DNA from: Hymenobacter mellowenesis
Lineage (GTDB): Bacteria; Bacteroidota; Bacteroidia; Cytophagales; Hymenobacteraceae
Direction of reading: 5' to 3'
NCBI RefSeq assembly: GCF_030581005.1
Contig: NZ_JAUQSX010000014.1
Location: forward strand, 62,001-126,000
DNA length: 64,000 nt
A program made the translations under genes and the position numbers. Shown here piece by piece: positions 9,190-19,037 of the stretch. The notes beneath the pieces were generated by a model. It ran no database searches. It had not been told where the DNA came from and saw only the letters and a list, made by a program, of their open reading frames with translations. Numbering within the stretch: position 1 is the first letter of the stretch; every line of letters begins with the position of its first letter.

Positions 9190-9954
9190 TTACTCGTACA
9201 AATCCTGTGGGTCGGCGGCGGCCAGCTCTATCAGGAATTGGCCAATGTTAGAGGTGCAGGCTTCCAGAAAAGCGGCGCCTTTCTCGGCTGTAGCGGCGGC
9301 GGGGTTGCCCACGCCGGTATCGGCCGAAACTTTGCTCCACTCGCGCTGGGCCCAGGCCCAACCCTGGCGCAGGGCCGCAATGCGGAATTGCTTGGCGGCG
9401 CCGTCGCCGGCTTCGGCCAGCGGGCTCACCAGTTCGGGCACGATGTGCAGCATGGCGCTGGTTTCCAGCTCGTCGGCGTGGTCGCCGGGCGCGCCGAAGT
9501 AGTGGTTGCGGTCGGCGGCTTTAAACCAGTTGAGGGTGCTGAGAAACACCGTGGGGAACTCGGCCTGCAGCTCGCGCAGAATCTGGCGGAAGTCGTTGCC
9601 GCCGTGGCCGTTCAGGATGACGAATTTGGGAATGCCCTGCCGGGCCAGCACCTGCACCACGTCGCGCAACAGCGCCAGTTGGGTACTGGGGCTCATGTTG
9701 ATGTCGAGGGTAATGTCGAGCTGGCCGGTGTTTACGCCGAACGGAATGCAGGGCAGCACCACCACTTTGGCGCCCTGCTCCCAAGCCTTGCGCGCCGCCT
9801 CGGCCGCCACGTAGTCCGACTGAATGTTGTCGGTGGCGTAGGGCAGATGGTAGTTGTGCGCCTCCGTGGCGCCCCAGGGCAGCACCACAACCTGATAAGC
9901 GTTTTCCTGCACGGTTTTCCAGGTGGTTTCGGCGAGGATGTAGGGGCGGGGCAT
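9190..9954 (-). CDS. Creatininase family protein (amidohydrolase)
   Basis: A 254-aa member of the creatininase/FAPy deformylase family, metal-dependent amidohydrolases. Family metal-binding residues are visible: Glu31 and His33 in GATEAHNYHLPYATD with Asp42, the NGHGGND motif in the middle, and GDHADELETSAML with a conserved Glu later. Start at 9954 (MPRPYIL) removes an implausible 17-residue extension that enters the flanking inverted repeat region. The substrate (creatinine, a formamidopyrimidine or other cyclic amide) cannot be told. Confidence 0.88.
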   Translation of the reverse strand: MPRPYILAETTWKTVQENAYQVVVLPWGATEAHNYHLPYATDNIQSDYVAAEAARKAWEQGAKVVVLPCIPFGVNTGQLDITLDINMSPSTQLALLRDVVQVLARQGIPKFVILNGHGGNDFRQILRELQAEFPTVFLSTLNWFKAADRNHYFGAPGDHADELETSAMLHIVPELVSPLAEAGDGAAKQFRIAALRQGWAWAQREWSKVSADTGVGNPAAATAEKGAAFLEACTSNIGQFLIELAAADPQDLYE

Positions 9955-10011
9955 GGCAGTAGAGGGAAATGGTGATGGAAAAGCAAAGGTATTGCCGGTT
10001 GGCACTGGGTG

Positions 10012-10134
10012 GTCATGCTGAGCGCAGCCGAAGCATCTCTACCGCGTAACTAATCCAATCATCAGGATTACTACTGCAGTAGAGATGCTTCGGCTGCGCT
10101 CAGCATGACGTTCTGTTCAGCATGACGTTCTGTT
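10012..10134. repeat. Inverted repeat, GTCATG family, with a duplicated tail
   Basis: Arms 10012-10042 and 10079-10109 are complementary over 31 bp, loop with CCAATCATCAGGATTAC. The right end (CAGCATGACGTTCTGTT, 10101-10117) is repeated at once at 10118-10134, so the element carries an extra copy of its terminus. Confidence 0.94.
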
Positions 10135-10152
10135 TTTCTGCTGCTACAGCCC

Positions 10153-10180
10153 TACCTTTGAATTAACCAACTGGTTAATT
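10153..10180 (+). promoter_or_regulatory. -7 element and overlapping TetR-type operator of the tetR gene
   Basis: TACCTTTG (10153-10160) fits the Bacteroidota -7 consensus TAnnTTTG. It abuts a palindrome at 10161-10180 with perfect 9-bp arms (AATTAACCA, 2-bp centre, TGGTTAATT), one base before the ATG of the regulator. The position implies autorepression. A second copy of the operator core lies before the next gene. Confidence 0.8.
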
Positions 10181-10181
10181 T

Positions 10182-10781
10182 ATGAAAACCCTGGACGCCT
10201 CTACCCGCGACCGAATCCTGGCGGTAGCCAGTACGGTCTTCTACCAGAAAGGCCTGAGCGGGGCCCGCATGCAGGAAATTGCCGACCTGGCCGGTATCAA
10301 CAAGGCCATGCTGCACTACTATTTCAAGAGTAAGGAGCAGCTGTTCGACACGGTGTTTCAGCAGGCGCTGGGGCAGTTTCTGGGCGGTATCGGGCAGGTA
10401 CTTAATGGCGAGGCCGCGCTTCCGGCCAAGATTGAGCAGTACGTGGCCTACACCACTTCGGCCCTGGCCGAAACGCCGAGCCTCGCCGCCTTCATCGTAC
10501 ACGAGCTGCAGCAGCACCCCGAGCGGCTTAGCAACCAGTTCAGCGACAGCCGCCTGATTAATCTGGACGACTTTCGGCAGCAGTTGGCCGATGCCAATAC
10601 GCGGTATCAGGAACCCAACGCGGCTGAGCATTTTTTTGCCAACATGGTGGCCCTGTGCGTGTACCCCGTGCTGGCACAGCCCCTGCTCAGCCGCCTCCTG
10701 CGCCAAAATGAGGCGCAGTATCGCCGCTTTCTGCGCGAGCGCGCCGCCCATATCACGCAGTTGCTGCTGGGGCAGCTGTGA
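10182..10781 (+). CDS. TetR/AcrR family transcriptional regulator
   Basis: A 199-aa TetR-type repressor. The N-terminal HTH region reads DRILAVASTVFYQKGLSGAR, then MQEIADLAGINKAMLHYYF and KSKEQLFDTVF (residues about 8-60), the signature of the family. The C-terminal ligand domain is typical in length. Palindromes with core TTAACCAACTGGTTA lie immediately before this gene and before the HXXEE membrane protein gene just downstream on the same strand, so this regulator most likely controls itself and that gene. Confidence 0.93.
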   Translation: MKTLDASTRDRILAVASTVFYQKGLSGARMQEIADLAGINKAMLHYYFKSKEQLFDTVFQQALGQFLGGIGQVLNGEAALPAKIEQYVAYTTSALAETPSLAAFIVHELQQHPERLSNQFSDSRLINLDDFRQQLADANTRYQEPNAAEHFFANMVALCVYPVLAQPLLSRLLRQNEAQYRRFLRERAAHITQLLLGQL

Positions 10782-10798
10782 GTTTTTTTTATCCATTC

Positions 10799-10816
10799 AT
10801 TAACCAACTGGTTAGT
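10799..10816 (+). promoter_or_regulatory. Second TetR-type operator
   Basis: ATTAACCAACTGGTTAGT repeats the core of the palindrome at 10161-10180 (TTAACCA, AC, TGGTTA). It lies 17 bp before the ATG of the HXXEE protein gene. Two matching palindromes in front of the regulator and its neighbour are the main evidence for a small regulon. Confidence 0.78.
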
Positions 10817-10832
10817 TCAAATTCCCCCCTTT

Positions 10833-11498
10833 ATGACAGCTCCAAGCAAACTAACCCAGCACCTCAGCTTCGGCGGGGCACTGGTTTTTCTGGTGGTGGC
10901 CATGGTGGCCGGCTATCGCAACATTGGCCTGCCGCCGGTGGTGATTGTGGGCGGCTCGGGCACGGTGGCGCTGCTGCTGTGGCGCCGCACCAACCTGGCC
11001 CGGCCCTCCGACCCGGCCCTCATCCTGCCGCTGTTTCTGCTCACGGTGGCGGCGCTGGAAGTGCACATGGTGGAGGAGTACCTCACCGGTTTCGGGCCGG
11101 CCATGAGCCGGTTGTTCGACATCAGTTGGACGGAGCGGGGCTTCCTGCTGGTGTTCGCCTTTTTCGGACCTATTCTCTACACGCTCACGGCGTTGGGGCT
11201 GTACTATCGCGTGCCGTTGGCCGGGTTTATGGCCTGGTTTATCTTCATCGGGCCGGGCGTAGCCGAGTTCACGCACTTTATTTTCCCGGCGCTGCGCCCG
11301 GCCATTCAGCCCGAGCTGGGCGGCGCCATTTCGGCCGTGGTGAGCAACGGACGCTTCGTGGCCGACATGCCGAACTACTATTTCGGCACCACCGGGCGCT
11401 ATTATTTTGCCGGCATGTGGACGGCCGCGCTGCCCATGCTGCCGGGCATCTACGCCATTGGGCGGCTGCTGCGGGCGCACCGCCGGGCGCAGGCTTAG
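10833..11498 (+). CDS. HXXEE domain membrane protein
   Basis: A 221-aa integral membrane protein with about six hydrophobic segments. The motif HMVEE (near residue 79, in ALEVHMVEEYLTGF) matches the HXXEE family, whose biochemical role is unknown. A second conserved-looking His is in EFTHFIF. It follows a TetR gene and has that regulator's probable operator in its upstream region. Its stop codon overlaps, tail to tail, the stop codon of the following minus-strand GNAT gene. Confidence 0.8.
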   Translation: MTAPSKLTQHLSFGGALVFLVVAMVAGYRNIGLPPVVIVGGSGTVALLLWRRTNLARPSDPALILPLFLLTVAALEVHMVEEYLTGFGPAMSRLFDISWTERGFLLVFAFFGPILYTLTALGLYYRVPLAGFMAWFIFIGPGVAEFTHFIFPALRPAIQPELGGAISAVVSNGRFVADMPNYYFGTTGRYYFAGMWTAALPMLPGIYAIGRLLRAHRRAQA

Positions 11499-12049
11499 GC
11501 CGGCTGGGCGGGCCGCTCCAGCAGCACGATGGGCGCGCCATGGTAGGTGGAGCGGGCGTATTCATGAAAGCCAAATCTGGCCGCCATCTTCAGCGAGGGC
11601 ACATTATCAGGGTGAATGATGCAGACCATGCGCTTCGGCCCAAAGTGGCCCGTGGCCCACTCCAAGGCCGCCGTCACGCCCTCGCTGGCGTAGCCCCGGC
11701 CGTGCACGGCGGGGTCGAGCACCCAGCCCATTTCGGGGGCCTCGCCCAGCGGCGGGTCAATGTCGCGCTTGAGGTTGAGGAAGCCGATGCCGCCCACGAA
11801 GCGGCCGCTGGCTTTCTCCTCCACCGCCCAGAAGCCGTAACCCATCACGGCCCAGTGGCCAGCACTGCGCAGCAGCAGCTTCCACACTTCCTCGGCGGGC
11901 ATGGGCTCGGGGGTGAAGTAGCGGTGATAGTCGATGTGGCGGCTGATGGCAAACCAGGTATCGAAGTCATCGGCGCGGAAGCCGCGCAGGCGCAGGCGTT
12001 CGGTTTCGAGAACGGGCACAGCCGAGAGGGAAGCACTGGGAACGGGCAT
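11495..12049 (-). CDS. GNAT family N-acetyltransferase (RimJ/RimL type)
   Basis: A 184-aa acetyltransferase of the Acetyltransf_3 type: ETERLRLRGF near the N-terminus, a substrate-side segment GYGFWAVEEKASGRFVGGIG, the acetyl-CoA motif A (EMGWVLDPAVHGRGYASEG), and NVPSLKMAARFGF near the C-terminus. Start at 12049 (MPVPSAS) is chosen because upstream in-frame ATGs add an unrelated 53-residue extension. Substrate unknown; could modify a protein N-terminus, amine or antibiotic. Confidence 0.88.
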   Translation of the reverse strand: MPVPSASLSAVPVLETERLRLRGFRADDFDTWFAISRHIDYHRYFTPEPMPAEEVWKLLLRSAGHWAVMGYGFWAVEEKASGRFVGGIGFLNLKRDIDPPLGEAPEMGWVLDPAVHGRGYASEGVTAALEWATGHFGPKRMVCIIHPDNVPSLKMAARFGFHEYARSTYHGAPIVLLERPAQPA

Positions 12050-12153
12050 AGCAAACACACCATTGGGGAAGCCCAAAAGTAAGCGCAGCCGTTTGCCCAT
12101 GCCGCCGCTGGCACACACAATTTCCGTTTCCACCGTTTTTCCAGAAATAAGCC

Positions 12154-12218
12154 CCGCACCCGAACGCAAACCGGCCCCGACGCGACGAGCACCGGGGCCG
12201 GTTTGCATTCGGGTGCGG
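12154..12218. terminator. Strong hairpin (25-bp arms) between GNAT and TPM genes
   Basis: Arms 12154-12178 and 12194-12218 are complementary with one mismatch around a 15-base loop. It lies immediately beyond the stop of the minus-strand TPM gene, so it is well placed as that gene's terminator. There is no long T-tract. Confidence 0.75.
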
Positions 12219-12219
12219 C

Positions 12220-13497
12220 CTACCAGGAGCCGCTGTTGTCGCTGCCGCTGTCGAAACCGCCGCCGCCCGTGTCGCCGGATGAATTGTCGTCATAAGACGA
12301 GTTATTGTCGTCGGATGAGAAGTAGTCCGACGAGTTATCGGGGGCCGTGTTGGCGTCGGAGAAGTAGTCGGTACCGGCGTTATCGGCCGTACCGCCGTCG
12401 CGGCCCAAGAAGTAGTCGCTGGCCGCCCCCGTACCAGCACCGGCGGCGCCTGCCGCACCAGCCGCACCGGTATTAAGATTAGCGTTGTTGGAGTCGTTCG
12501 CGTAGTTGTTGCCCGAAGTATCGTGGCCCGAAGCCATGCGGTTGCCGAGGTAGGCGCCGGCCGCGGCGGCCGCGCCGGTGGCCAGCATGCCGCCCACGCC
12601 CATGCCCCCGCCGGAGTTGGGCGCCTGGCCGTAGCCGGGGCCATAGTTGCCGGGCGCTTGGCCGTAGCCGCCGCCGGGGCCGTTGGGCCGGTTGGGCAGG
12701 AAGTCGGGCGTGCCGCCGGGCGTGTTATTATACGGGCCATTCGGTGCCTGATTACTAGCGGCACTGCGGTTGCGGAACATCTTGATGACAAACCACAGGA
12801 TGCCGCCAATGACCAAAGCGCCAATCAGCAGCGTGCCCATACCGAGGCCCGACGGCGCAGGTTCGGCCGGCGGCGGGGCCATCACGGGGTCGTTGGTTGT
12901 GGTGGTGGAAGTCGTGGTCTGCTGGTCCAGGTTCGACTGGCTCGGTTCGGTGGCGGCGGTGCCGGCGGCCGTGCTACCGGCTTGCTGGCCCTGAGTTGCT
13001 TTGGGGTCGGCGGCGGCCATCAGGGTGTTGAGGCCGGTGCGGAGGCCGGCGAAATAATTGCCCTGCTTGAAACTGGGGCCCATTTGGGCGATGACCTGCT
13101 GCGTCACGGCTGGCGTGATGACGCTTTGCAGCCCGCTGCCGGGCTGGATGCTGAGCTTGCGGTCCTGGGCGCTCACGAGCACCACGACGCCGTTGTTTTT
13201 ATCGCGCTGGCCCACGCCCCAGGCCGTGCCGATGGCGCGGCCGTAGGCGGCCACGTCGCGTCCGCCCAGCGAGGGCACGGTCACGACCACAATCTGGGTG
13301 CCGTTGTTGTCGGCGTAGCGGCGCAGGCCGCTTTCCAGCTTCTTGGCGTCGGCCGGTGCCATTAGGCTGGCCTCGTCGTTCACAAAATGGAACGGGTTGG
13401 GCCGGGGCGGCACGTCGGAAGCACCGGTTTGCGCTGCCGCGGGCAAGCCCAGCCCGGCCGTCACAAACAGAAAAACGAGAAGCAGCAGTTTAGACAT
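12220..13497 (-). CDS. TPM domain protein (YgcG type) with Ser/Asn/Asp-rich tail
   Basis: A 425-aa exported membrane-anchored protein. Signal peptide (residues 1-22), TPM domain (about 38-165, with ESGLRRYADNNGTQIVVVTV, RDKNNGVVVLV and IQPGSGLQSVITPA), a linker rich in Thr/Gln, one membrane helix (about 222-246, LLIGALVIGGILWFVIKMF), then a long low-complexity cytoplasmic or extracellular tail with NNAN, GAAGAAGAG and finally SSDYFSSDDNNSS-like runs. TPM domains occur in phosphatase-like and photosystem repair proteins; here function is unknown. Confidence 0.85.
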   Translation of the reverse strand: MSKLLLLVFLFVTAGLGLPAAAQTGASDVPPRPNPFHFVNDEASLMAPADAKKLESGLRRYADNNGTQIVVVTVPSLGGRDVAAYGRAIGTAWGVGQRDKNNGVVVLVSAQDRKLSIQPGSGLQSVITPAVTQQVIAQMGPSFKQGNYFAGLRTGLNTLMAAADPKATQGQQAGSTAAGTAATEPSQSNLDQQTTTSTTTTNDPVMAPPPAEPAPSGLGMGTLLIGALVIGGILWFVIKMFRNRSAASNQAPNGPYNNTPGGTPDFLPNRPNGPGGGYGQAPGNYGPGYGQAPNSGGGMGVGGMLATGAAAAAGAYLGNRMASGHDTSGNNYANDSNNANLNTGAAGAAGAAGAGTGAASDYFLGRDGGTADNAGTDYFSDANTAPDNSSDYFSSDDNNSSYDDNSSGDTGGGGFDSGSDNSGSW

Positions 13498-13580
13498 AGC
13501 ACTGGGGAAGTGAGGTGGAAGAAGAAATTCTTCGGCCTTCTACGTCCTCGGTGCTGGTTTGGTACGGCATTGCTCACGCT

Positions 13581-13680
13581 GAACGACGTAGGGGCGGGGC
13601 TTGTCCCCGCCCGGCTATTTACGCCACTGTCCAATTTCGTTCAACGGCCGGGCGGGGCAAGCCCCGCCCCTACGTCGTTC
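13581..13680. repeat. Inverted repeat, GAACGACGTAGGGGCGGGGC family (copy 1)
   Basis: Left arm 13581-13615 and right arm 13647-13680 are complementary with a single one-base indel. The same family occurs at 15602-15703, 2 kb away. It differs from the GTCATG family. Confidence 0.93.
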
Positions 13681-13711
13681 AGCTATTCCAAAACTGCTCT
13701 AGCGTCCTGCT

Positions 13712-14344
13712 TTACTGCGCCACGCGCACCTTCACCACCACTTTCTTGTCCTTGTCGATGCCGTCCACTTTGATATTGGGGCGGTGCACATCCTGCGGAA
13801 AGAAGAGGTAGATGGTGCCGGGCCGGGCTTCGTACTGCGGGCCTTCGGCCGAGTAATTGGCCACGTCGCGGGCTTCGTCGTAGGGCTTGGTGACGGTGGC
13901 CGAGGCCAACGGTACCTGCCCGATTTTCTCGGCGCCCCGCACCACGTACTGCATATCGATGTACTTGCGGTGCGACTCCCAGTTGGTGTTGGCGTAGTCC
14001 TTGGTGGGGTTGTCCGTCACGGCGGCAAACACGTTGTCGCCGTCGATGGGGTATTTGCCCACGGCCAGCTGCTCCAGGTTGGTGTCGCGGAAGTAGGCGA
14101 AGGCTTTGTCCCAGGCCGCTTTGTTGGCGGTGTACTGCTTGGCGAATTCCACCTTATCCACCGATTCCTGCACGTTCAGCTTCAGCCCGTTGGCCCATAC
14201 GCGGCTCCGAAACCACTTGTCGGCCTTTTTCGGCGTCCAGGCGTCGGCCGTGGTGGCTTGCGTGGCGGCGGGGCCGCTGGTGGTGCAGCCCAGCGGAGCG
14301 AGGAGCAGGACGAAGGAACCGTATTTCAGCAGCGCATTTTTCAT
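13712..14344 (-). CDS. YhcH/YjgK/YiaL family lipoprotein (DUF386)
   Basis: A 210-aa protein with a lipoprotein signal (lipobox LAPLGC, Cys at about residue 20) and a C-terminal cupin-like DUF386 domain: ESHRKYIDMQYVVRGAEKIG, then a segment PYDEARDVANYS and IYLFFPQDVHRPNIKVDG with the metal-site His. The family includes EbgC and YhcH, linked to sialic acid or galactoside use; most members are cytosolic, so export here is unusual but seen in Bacteroidota. Start at 14344 is chosen because it begins the signal peptide. Confidence 0.86.
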   Translation of the reverse strand: MKNALLKYGSFVLLLAPLGCTTSGPAATQATTADAWTPKKADKWFRSRVWANGLKLNVQESVDKVEFAKQYTANKAAWDKAFAYFRDTNLEQLAVGKYPIDGDNVFAAVTDNPTKDYANTNWESHRKYIDMQYVVRGAEKIGQVPLASATVTKPYDEARDVANYSAEGPQYEARPGTIYLFFPQDVHRPNIKVDGIDKDKKVVVKVRVAQ

Positions 14345-14422
14345 GGAGCAACGGGGCATGAGGGAGGGATGCGGCAAATGTAGGCCACGGCCCGCCGCCT
14401 TCCCTTCCCGTTTCGCAAAAAC

Positions 14423-14974
14423 TCAGGCCGCCACCACGGCCGGCTCCACGGCCCGTTCGAAGCGCAGGCGGCCGTCGGCGGCGGTGCCGGTCGGCTCGAA
14501 GCCATTGCGCTGCAGCACTTCCAGCGCGCCGGGGTTGTCGGGCGTGGGGTGGGCCACCAGGCGGCGCACCAGGCCGGTGTCGGCGGCGTGGGCCACCAGG
14601 CCGGCCACCAGTTCGGTGCCTAGGCCCTGCCGGCGCCAGTCGGCCGCAATGGCGAAGTCGATTTCGGCGGTGCCGGCCGCATCGGGCGGGCCCATGAAGC
14701 CCGCACTGCCCACCAGCGTGCGGGGCGTGTCGCCTTCGGCTTTGCGCAGGGCGTACCAGCCGTACCAGCCGGCGGCGTGGCGGCCGCCTTCGGTGAGCTT
14801 TTCGAGGGTGGCTTCGGCGGTGGCGCGGTCGTACCCGCCGGGCGGCCAGTCGGTGGGCAGGGCAGCGCCGAGCAGCACCGGGAAGTATTGGGGCTTGTGC
14901 AGCTCGGCGGTGAGCAGGGCGCGGCTGGCGGCCAGAATGGTGAGGCGGGGCGTTTGGGTTATCAGCGGAATCAT
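14423..14974 (-). CDS. GNAT family N-acetyltransferase
   Basis: A 183-aa acetyltransferase. TPRLTILAASRALL opens the domain, FMGPPDAAGTAEIDFAIAADWRRQGLGTEL carries strand beta4 and the acetyl-CoA pyrophosphate loop (RRQGLG), and NPGALEVLQRNGFEPTG is the usual C-terminal helix-strand. Substrate not determinable. Lies head to tail after the YhcH gene on the same strand with a 78-bp gap. Confidence 0.87.
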   Translation of the reverse strand: MIPLITQTPRLTILAASRALLTAELHKPQYFPVLLGAALPTDWPPGGYDRATAEATLEKLTEGGRHAAGWYGWYALRKAEGDTPRTLVGSAGFMGPPDAAGTAEIDFAIAADWRRQGLGTELVAGLVAHAADTGLVRRLVAHPTPDNPGALEVLQRNGFEPTGTAADGRLRFERAVEPAVVAA

Positions 14975-15020
14975 AAGTCGCAGTATACGGCTTTTGGAGT
15001 TCGGGCGGTGGCGAAACCGT

Positions 15021-15095
15021 AGCGCGAACTTTCAGTTCGCGTCCCCGCGCCGGTTTAATTGACGCATTCAAAAACGCGAGCTAAAAGTTCGCGCT
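15021..15095. repeat. Inverted repeat, AGCGCGAACTTTCAGTTCGCG family
   Basis: Arms 15021-15042 and 15074-15095, 22 bp each, are complementary with two mismatches; each arm also carries a smaller internal palindrome (GCGAACTTTCAGTTCGC). Single copy in the window, in the gap between divergent genes. Confidence 0.85.
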
Positions 15096-15152
15096 GCTAT
15101 CTGCCAGCCGCCAAACCGCGCCGGGACACTGCCCGGAATACACCCGTGGCGG

Positions 15153-15160
15153 TACCTTTG
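15153..15160 (+). promoter_or_regulatory. Possible -7 element close to a start codon
   Basis: TACCTTTG fits TAnnTTTG and lies 5 bp before the ATG at 15166. If it is used, the transcript would start at or inside the first codon (leaderless). No clear -33 TTTG is seen, so this is tentative. Confidence 0.4.
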
Positions 15161-15165
15161 CTGCG

Positions 15166-15585
15166 ATGAACCAGCCGGCACCTAAACTGCTTTTTGAGAA
15201 TAACGCAGGCCGATTATCCGTTGATTCAGCTGGTTTTCTGCGCACTACCTGGAGCAGCCAGCCCCGCACTCTTGCCGATACGCAGGGCTTATTCGAAGCC
15301 ATGCTGCGCGGCCTGCAGCAGCACCGCGGAAGCCGCATTCTGGTCAATCAAACCCAGATGCTGCCTTTCAGCCCCGCCGAGCAGCAGTGGGTGGCCCAAA
15401 CCTGGCTGCCTCGCGCCGTGACCGAAGGCGGCTACCGCTATGGCGCCGTGGTGGTGTCGCCGCATGTGCTGGTGCGCCTGGCCACGGCCTTCGTGACCAC
15501 CAATGTGCAGGGCCTGCCGCTCACATACCGCACCTTCGACACCGAAGCTCAGGCCACCGAGTGGCTGGCGCAGCAGCCGGGGTAG
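15166..15585 (+). CDS. STAS/SpoIIAA-like small protein (copy 2)
   Basis: A 139-aa soluble protein: an N-terminal beta-hairpin with GRLSVDSAGFLRTTWS, a helix TQGLFEAMLRGLQQHRGSRIL followed by VNQTQML, and a second alpha-beta unit GYRYGAVVVSP. This is the plan of STAS/SpoIIAA-like proteins and of the protein at 7442, though identity between the two is low. Function unknown; such proteins are common in Hymenobacter-like genomes. Start at 15166; alternatives are not obvious. Confidence 0.62.
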   Translation: MNQPAPKLLFENNAGRLSVDSAGFLRTTWSSQPRTLADTQGLFEAMLRGLQQHRGSRILVNQTQMLPFSPAEQQWVAQTWLPRAVTEGGYRYGAVVVSPHVLVRLATAFVTTNVQGLPLTYRTFDTEAQATEWLAQQPG

Positions 15586-15601
15586 GGCAGAGTTGGTTTT
15601 T

Positions 15602-15703
15602 GAACGATGTAGGGGCGGGGCTTGCCCCCGCCCGGACGCTGGGCAGAATCTTTAGGGCAGCGCGACCATCCGAGCGGGGGCAAGCCCCGCCCCTACGTCG
15701 TTC
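15602..15703. repeat. Inverted repeat, GAACGACGTAGGGGCGGGGC family (copy 2)
   Basis: Arms 15602-15631 and 15674-15703 (30 bp) are complementary with one mismatch. Homologous to 13581-13680, with an unrelated loop. Confidence 0.93.
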
Positions 15704-15758
15704 TATGTACCTGCACGCCTATCTTTAGCGCCCTTTACATCCTGTTTTTTCTTGCTTA

Positions 15759-17819
<2,061 letters not shown>

Positions 17820-17854
17820 TGGCGGGTTAGGTTACTTTGTCAGAATATAAAAGG

Positions 17855-17945
17855 ACGTCATGTCGGGCTTGCCGAGACATCTCGCGTGCTATAGTAATTT
17901 GATTACTTCGGCACGCGAGATGTCTCGGCAAGCCCGACATGACGT
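17855..17945. repeat. Long perfect inverted repeat, GTCATG family (type GTCGGGCTTGCCGAGAC)
   Basis: Arms 17855-17889 and 17911-17945, 35 bp, perfectly complementary. It shares the terminal ACGTCATG and the TAATTTGATTAC core with the other GTCATG elements, but the arm bodies are different from the two common types. Confidence 0.94.
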
Positions 17946-17957
17946 TCTGATAATTAC

Positions 17958-18704
17958 TCAATCTGCCTCCTTTTCCCGTCGGCTTTTCCCGTGCAGCGTG
18001 ACCACGCGGGCCAGGAAAGTGCCCAGAAATAACTGCCCCGACACGGCCTCCAGGTTGGCCATGCTGCGGGCCAGCGGGTGGATGGGCAGCAGGTCGCCGT
18101 AGCCGGTGGAGGTGAGCGTGGTGATGCTGAAATACAGCAACTCGCCCGATTTCAGCGGCTGGTGGGTGAAGGTTTCGAACGCGCCCGGCACGGTGTGCCG
18201 GATGGCCGCGAAGATGCCCATGAACAGCAGGGCCAGGTTCAGGTACACCACTACAGCGCCCAGCAGTTGGTGCGTGGTTACGGTTTCGGCCCGAAACACG
18301 GCCTGCGCCACCAGCACGGTGATGGCCACCGTGACAAACATGCGGAGCAGCATGCCCGCAAACACGCCGTTTTCCGCCAGCTCCAGCGCCAGAATGGGCC
18401 CGGCCGTGAGCAGGATGAGCGGACGCACCTTGCTGCGGCGGGGCAGCACGAAAAAGGACACCAGCGGCATCAGCAGCTGGAAAAACTCCAGTTGCCAGCG
18501 CGGCAGCGTGCCGGTGCTCACCAGCGGCCCCACCACGAAGATGAACAGCACCTGCACGCCCAGCAGCACGCTCAGGGCGGGGTCGCGCGCGGCGTCCTGC
18601 CACTCCGCGAGGCGGGTGCGCCACGTCGGGGCGGCCGCCGCTAGCGGAGCCTCCGGCGGCCGGGCAGCGCGTTCTTCTTTAAGCCATTTTACGGGAGTAT
18701 TCAT
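17958..18704 (-). CDS. Two-pore-type potassium channel protein (Ion_trans_2)
   Basis: A 248-aa membrane protein. The last third contains a pore loop with the K+ selectivity filter: YFSITTLTSTGYGDLLP, filter TGYGD near residues 201-205, followed by the inner helix (LEAVSGQLFLGTFLARVV). Upstream are about five hydrophobic segments, so the protein resembles a 6-TM channel with a minimal voltage-sensor-like module lacking obvious arginine arrays. Probable role: K+ flux. The ATG at 18704 is taken; the first 50 residues are soluble. Confidence 0.88.
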   Translation of the reverse strand: MNTPVKWLKEERAARPPEAPLAAAAPTWRTRLAEWQDAARDPALSVLLGVQVLFIFVVGPLVSTGTLPRWQLEFFQLLMPLVSFFVLPRRSKVRPLILLTAGPILALELAENGVFAGMLLRMFVTVAITVLVAQAVFRAETVTTHQLLGAVVVYLNLALLFMGIFAAIRHTVPGAFETFTHQPLKSGELLYFSITTLTSTGYGDLLPIHPLARSMANLEAVSGQLFLGTFLARVVTLHGKSRREKEAD

Positions 18705-19037
18705 GCTGCTTGGCCAGACAAAACGCTAATCTAACGTGCGACCCACTGCCACCAGCGGACCCACTTTCTATTGCCAACGCAGCCCGGCCCCGGCGCGGTG
18801 CGCCTCAAGGCGGTAGTTTCGACGGGGCAGGGGCATCTGTCGCCCACTGCGGGCATTCCGTCGTTGAGCCTGCAGCGGGGCAAGCCTCCGGTTGCGGCGG
18901 CACCGGCCAAGGCTGTTCGGGGCTGCGTCGTAGCTATTATACTCCAAAGGGAGCGTGTTATGCCCCCGGCGCTGACGCCAGCGCCCGAGCCCATCGTCTG
19001 ATTTATCCAGCTCCTCCCGAACCGCCATTCGGCTAAG
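18705..19037. other. Gap without a supported gene
   Basis: 333 bp between the channel gene and the RibD/DHFR-like gene. Short open frames exist in several frames, but none has a family signature, a plausible start region or the codon pattern of the neighbours. No hairpin repeat of the common families is present. I see nothing else. Confidence 0.6.

Noticed and set aside
18710..19036. A small gene in the gap after the channel gene
   Set aside because: Several frames are open, but none has a plausible start, codon pattern or relation to a family; left as an empty gap.
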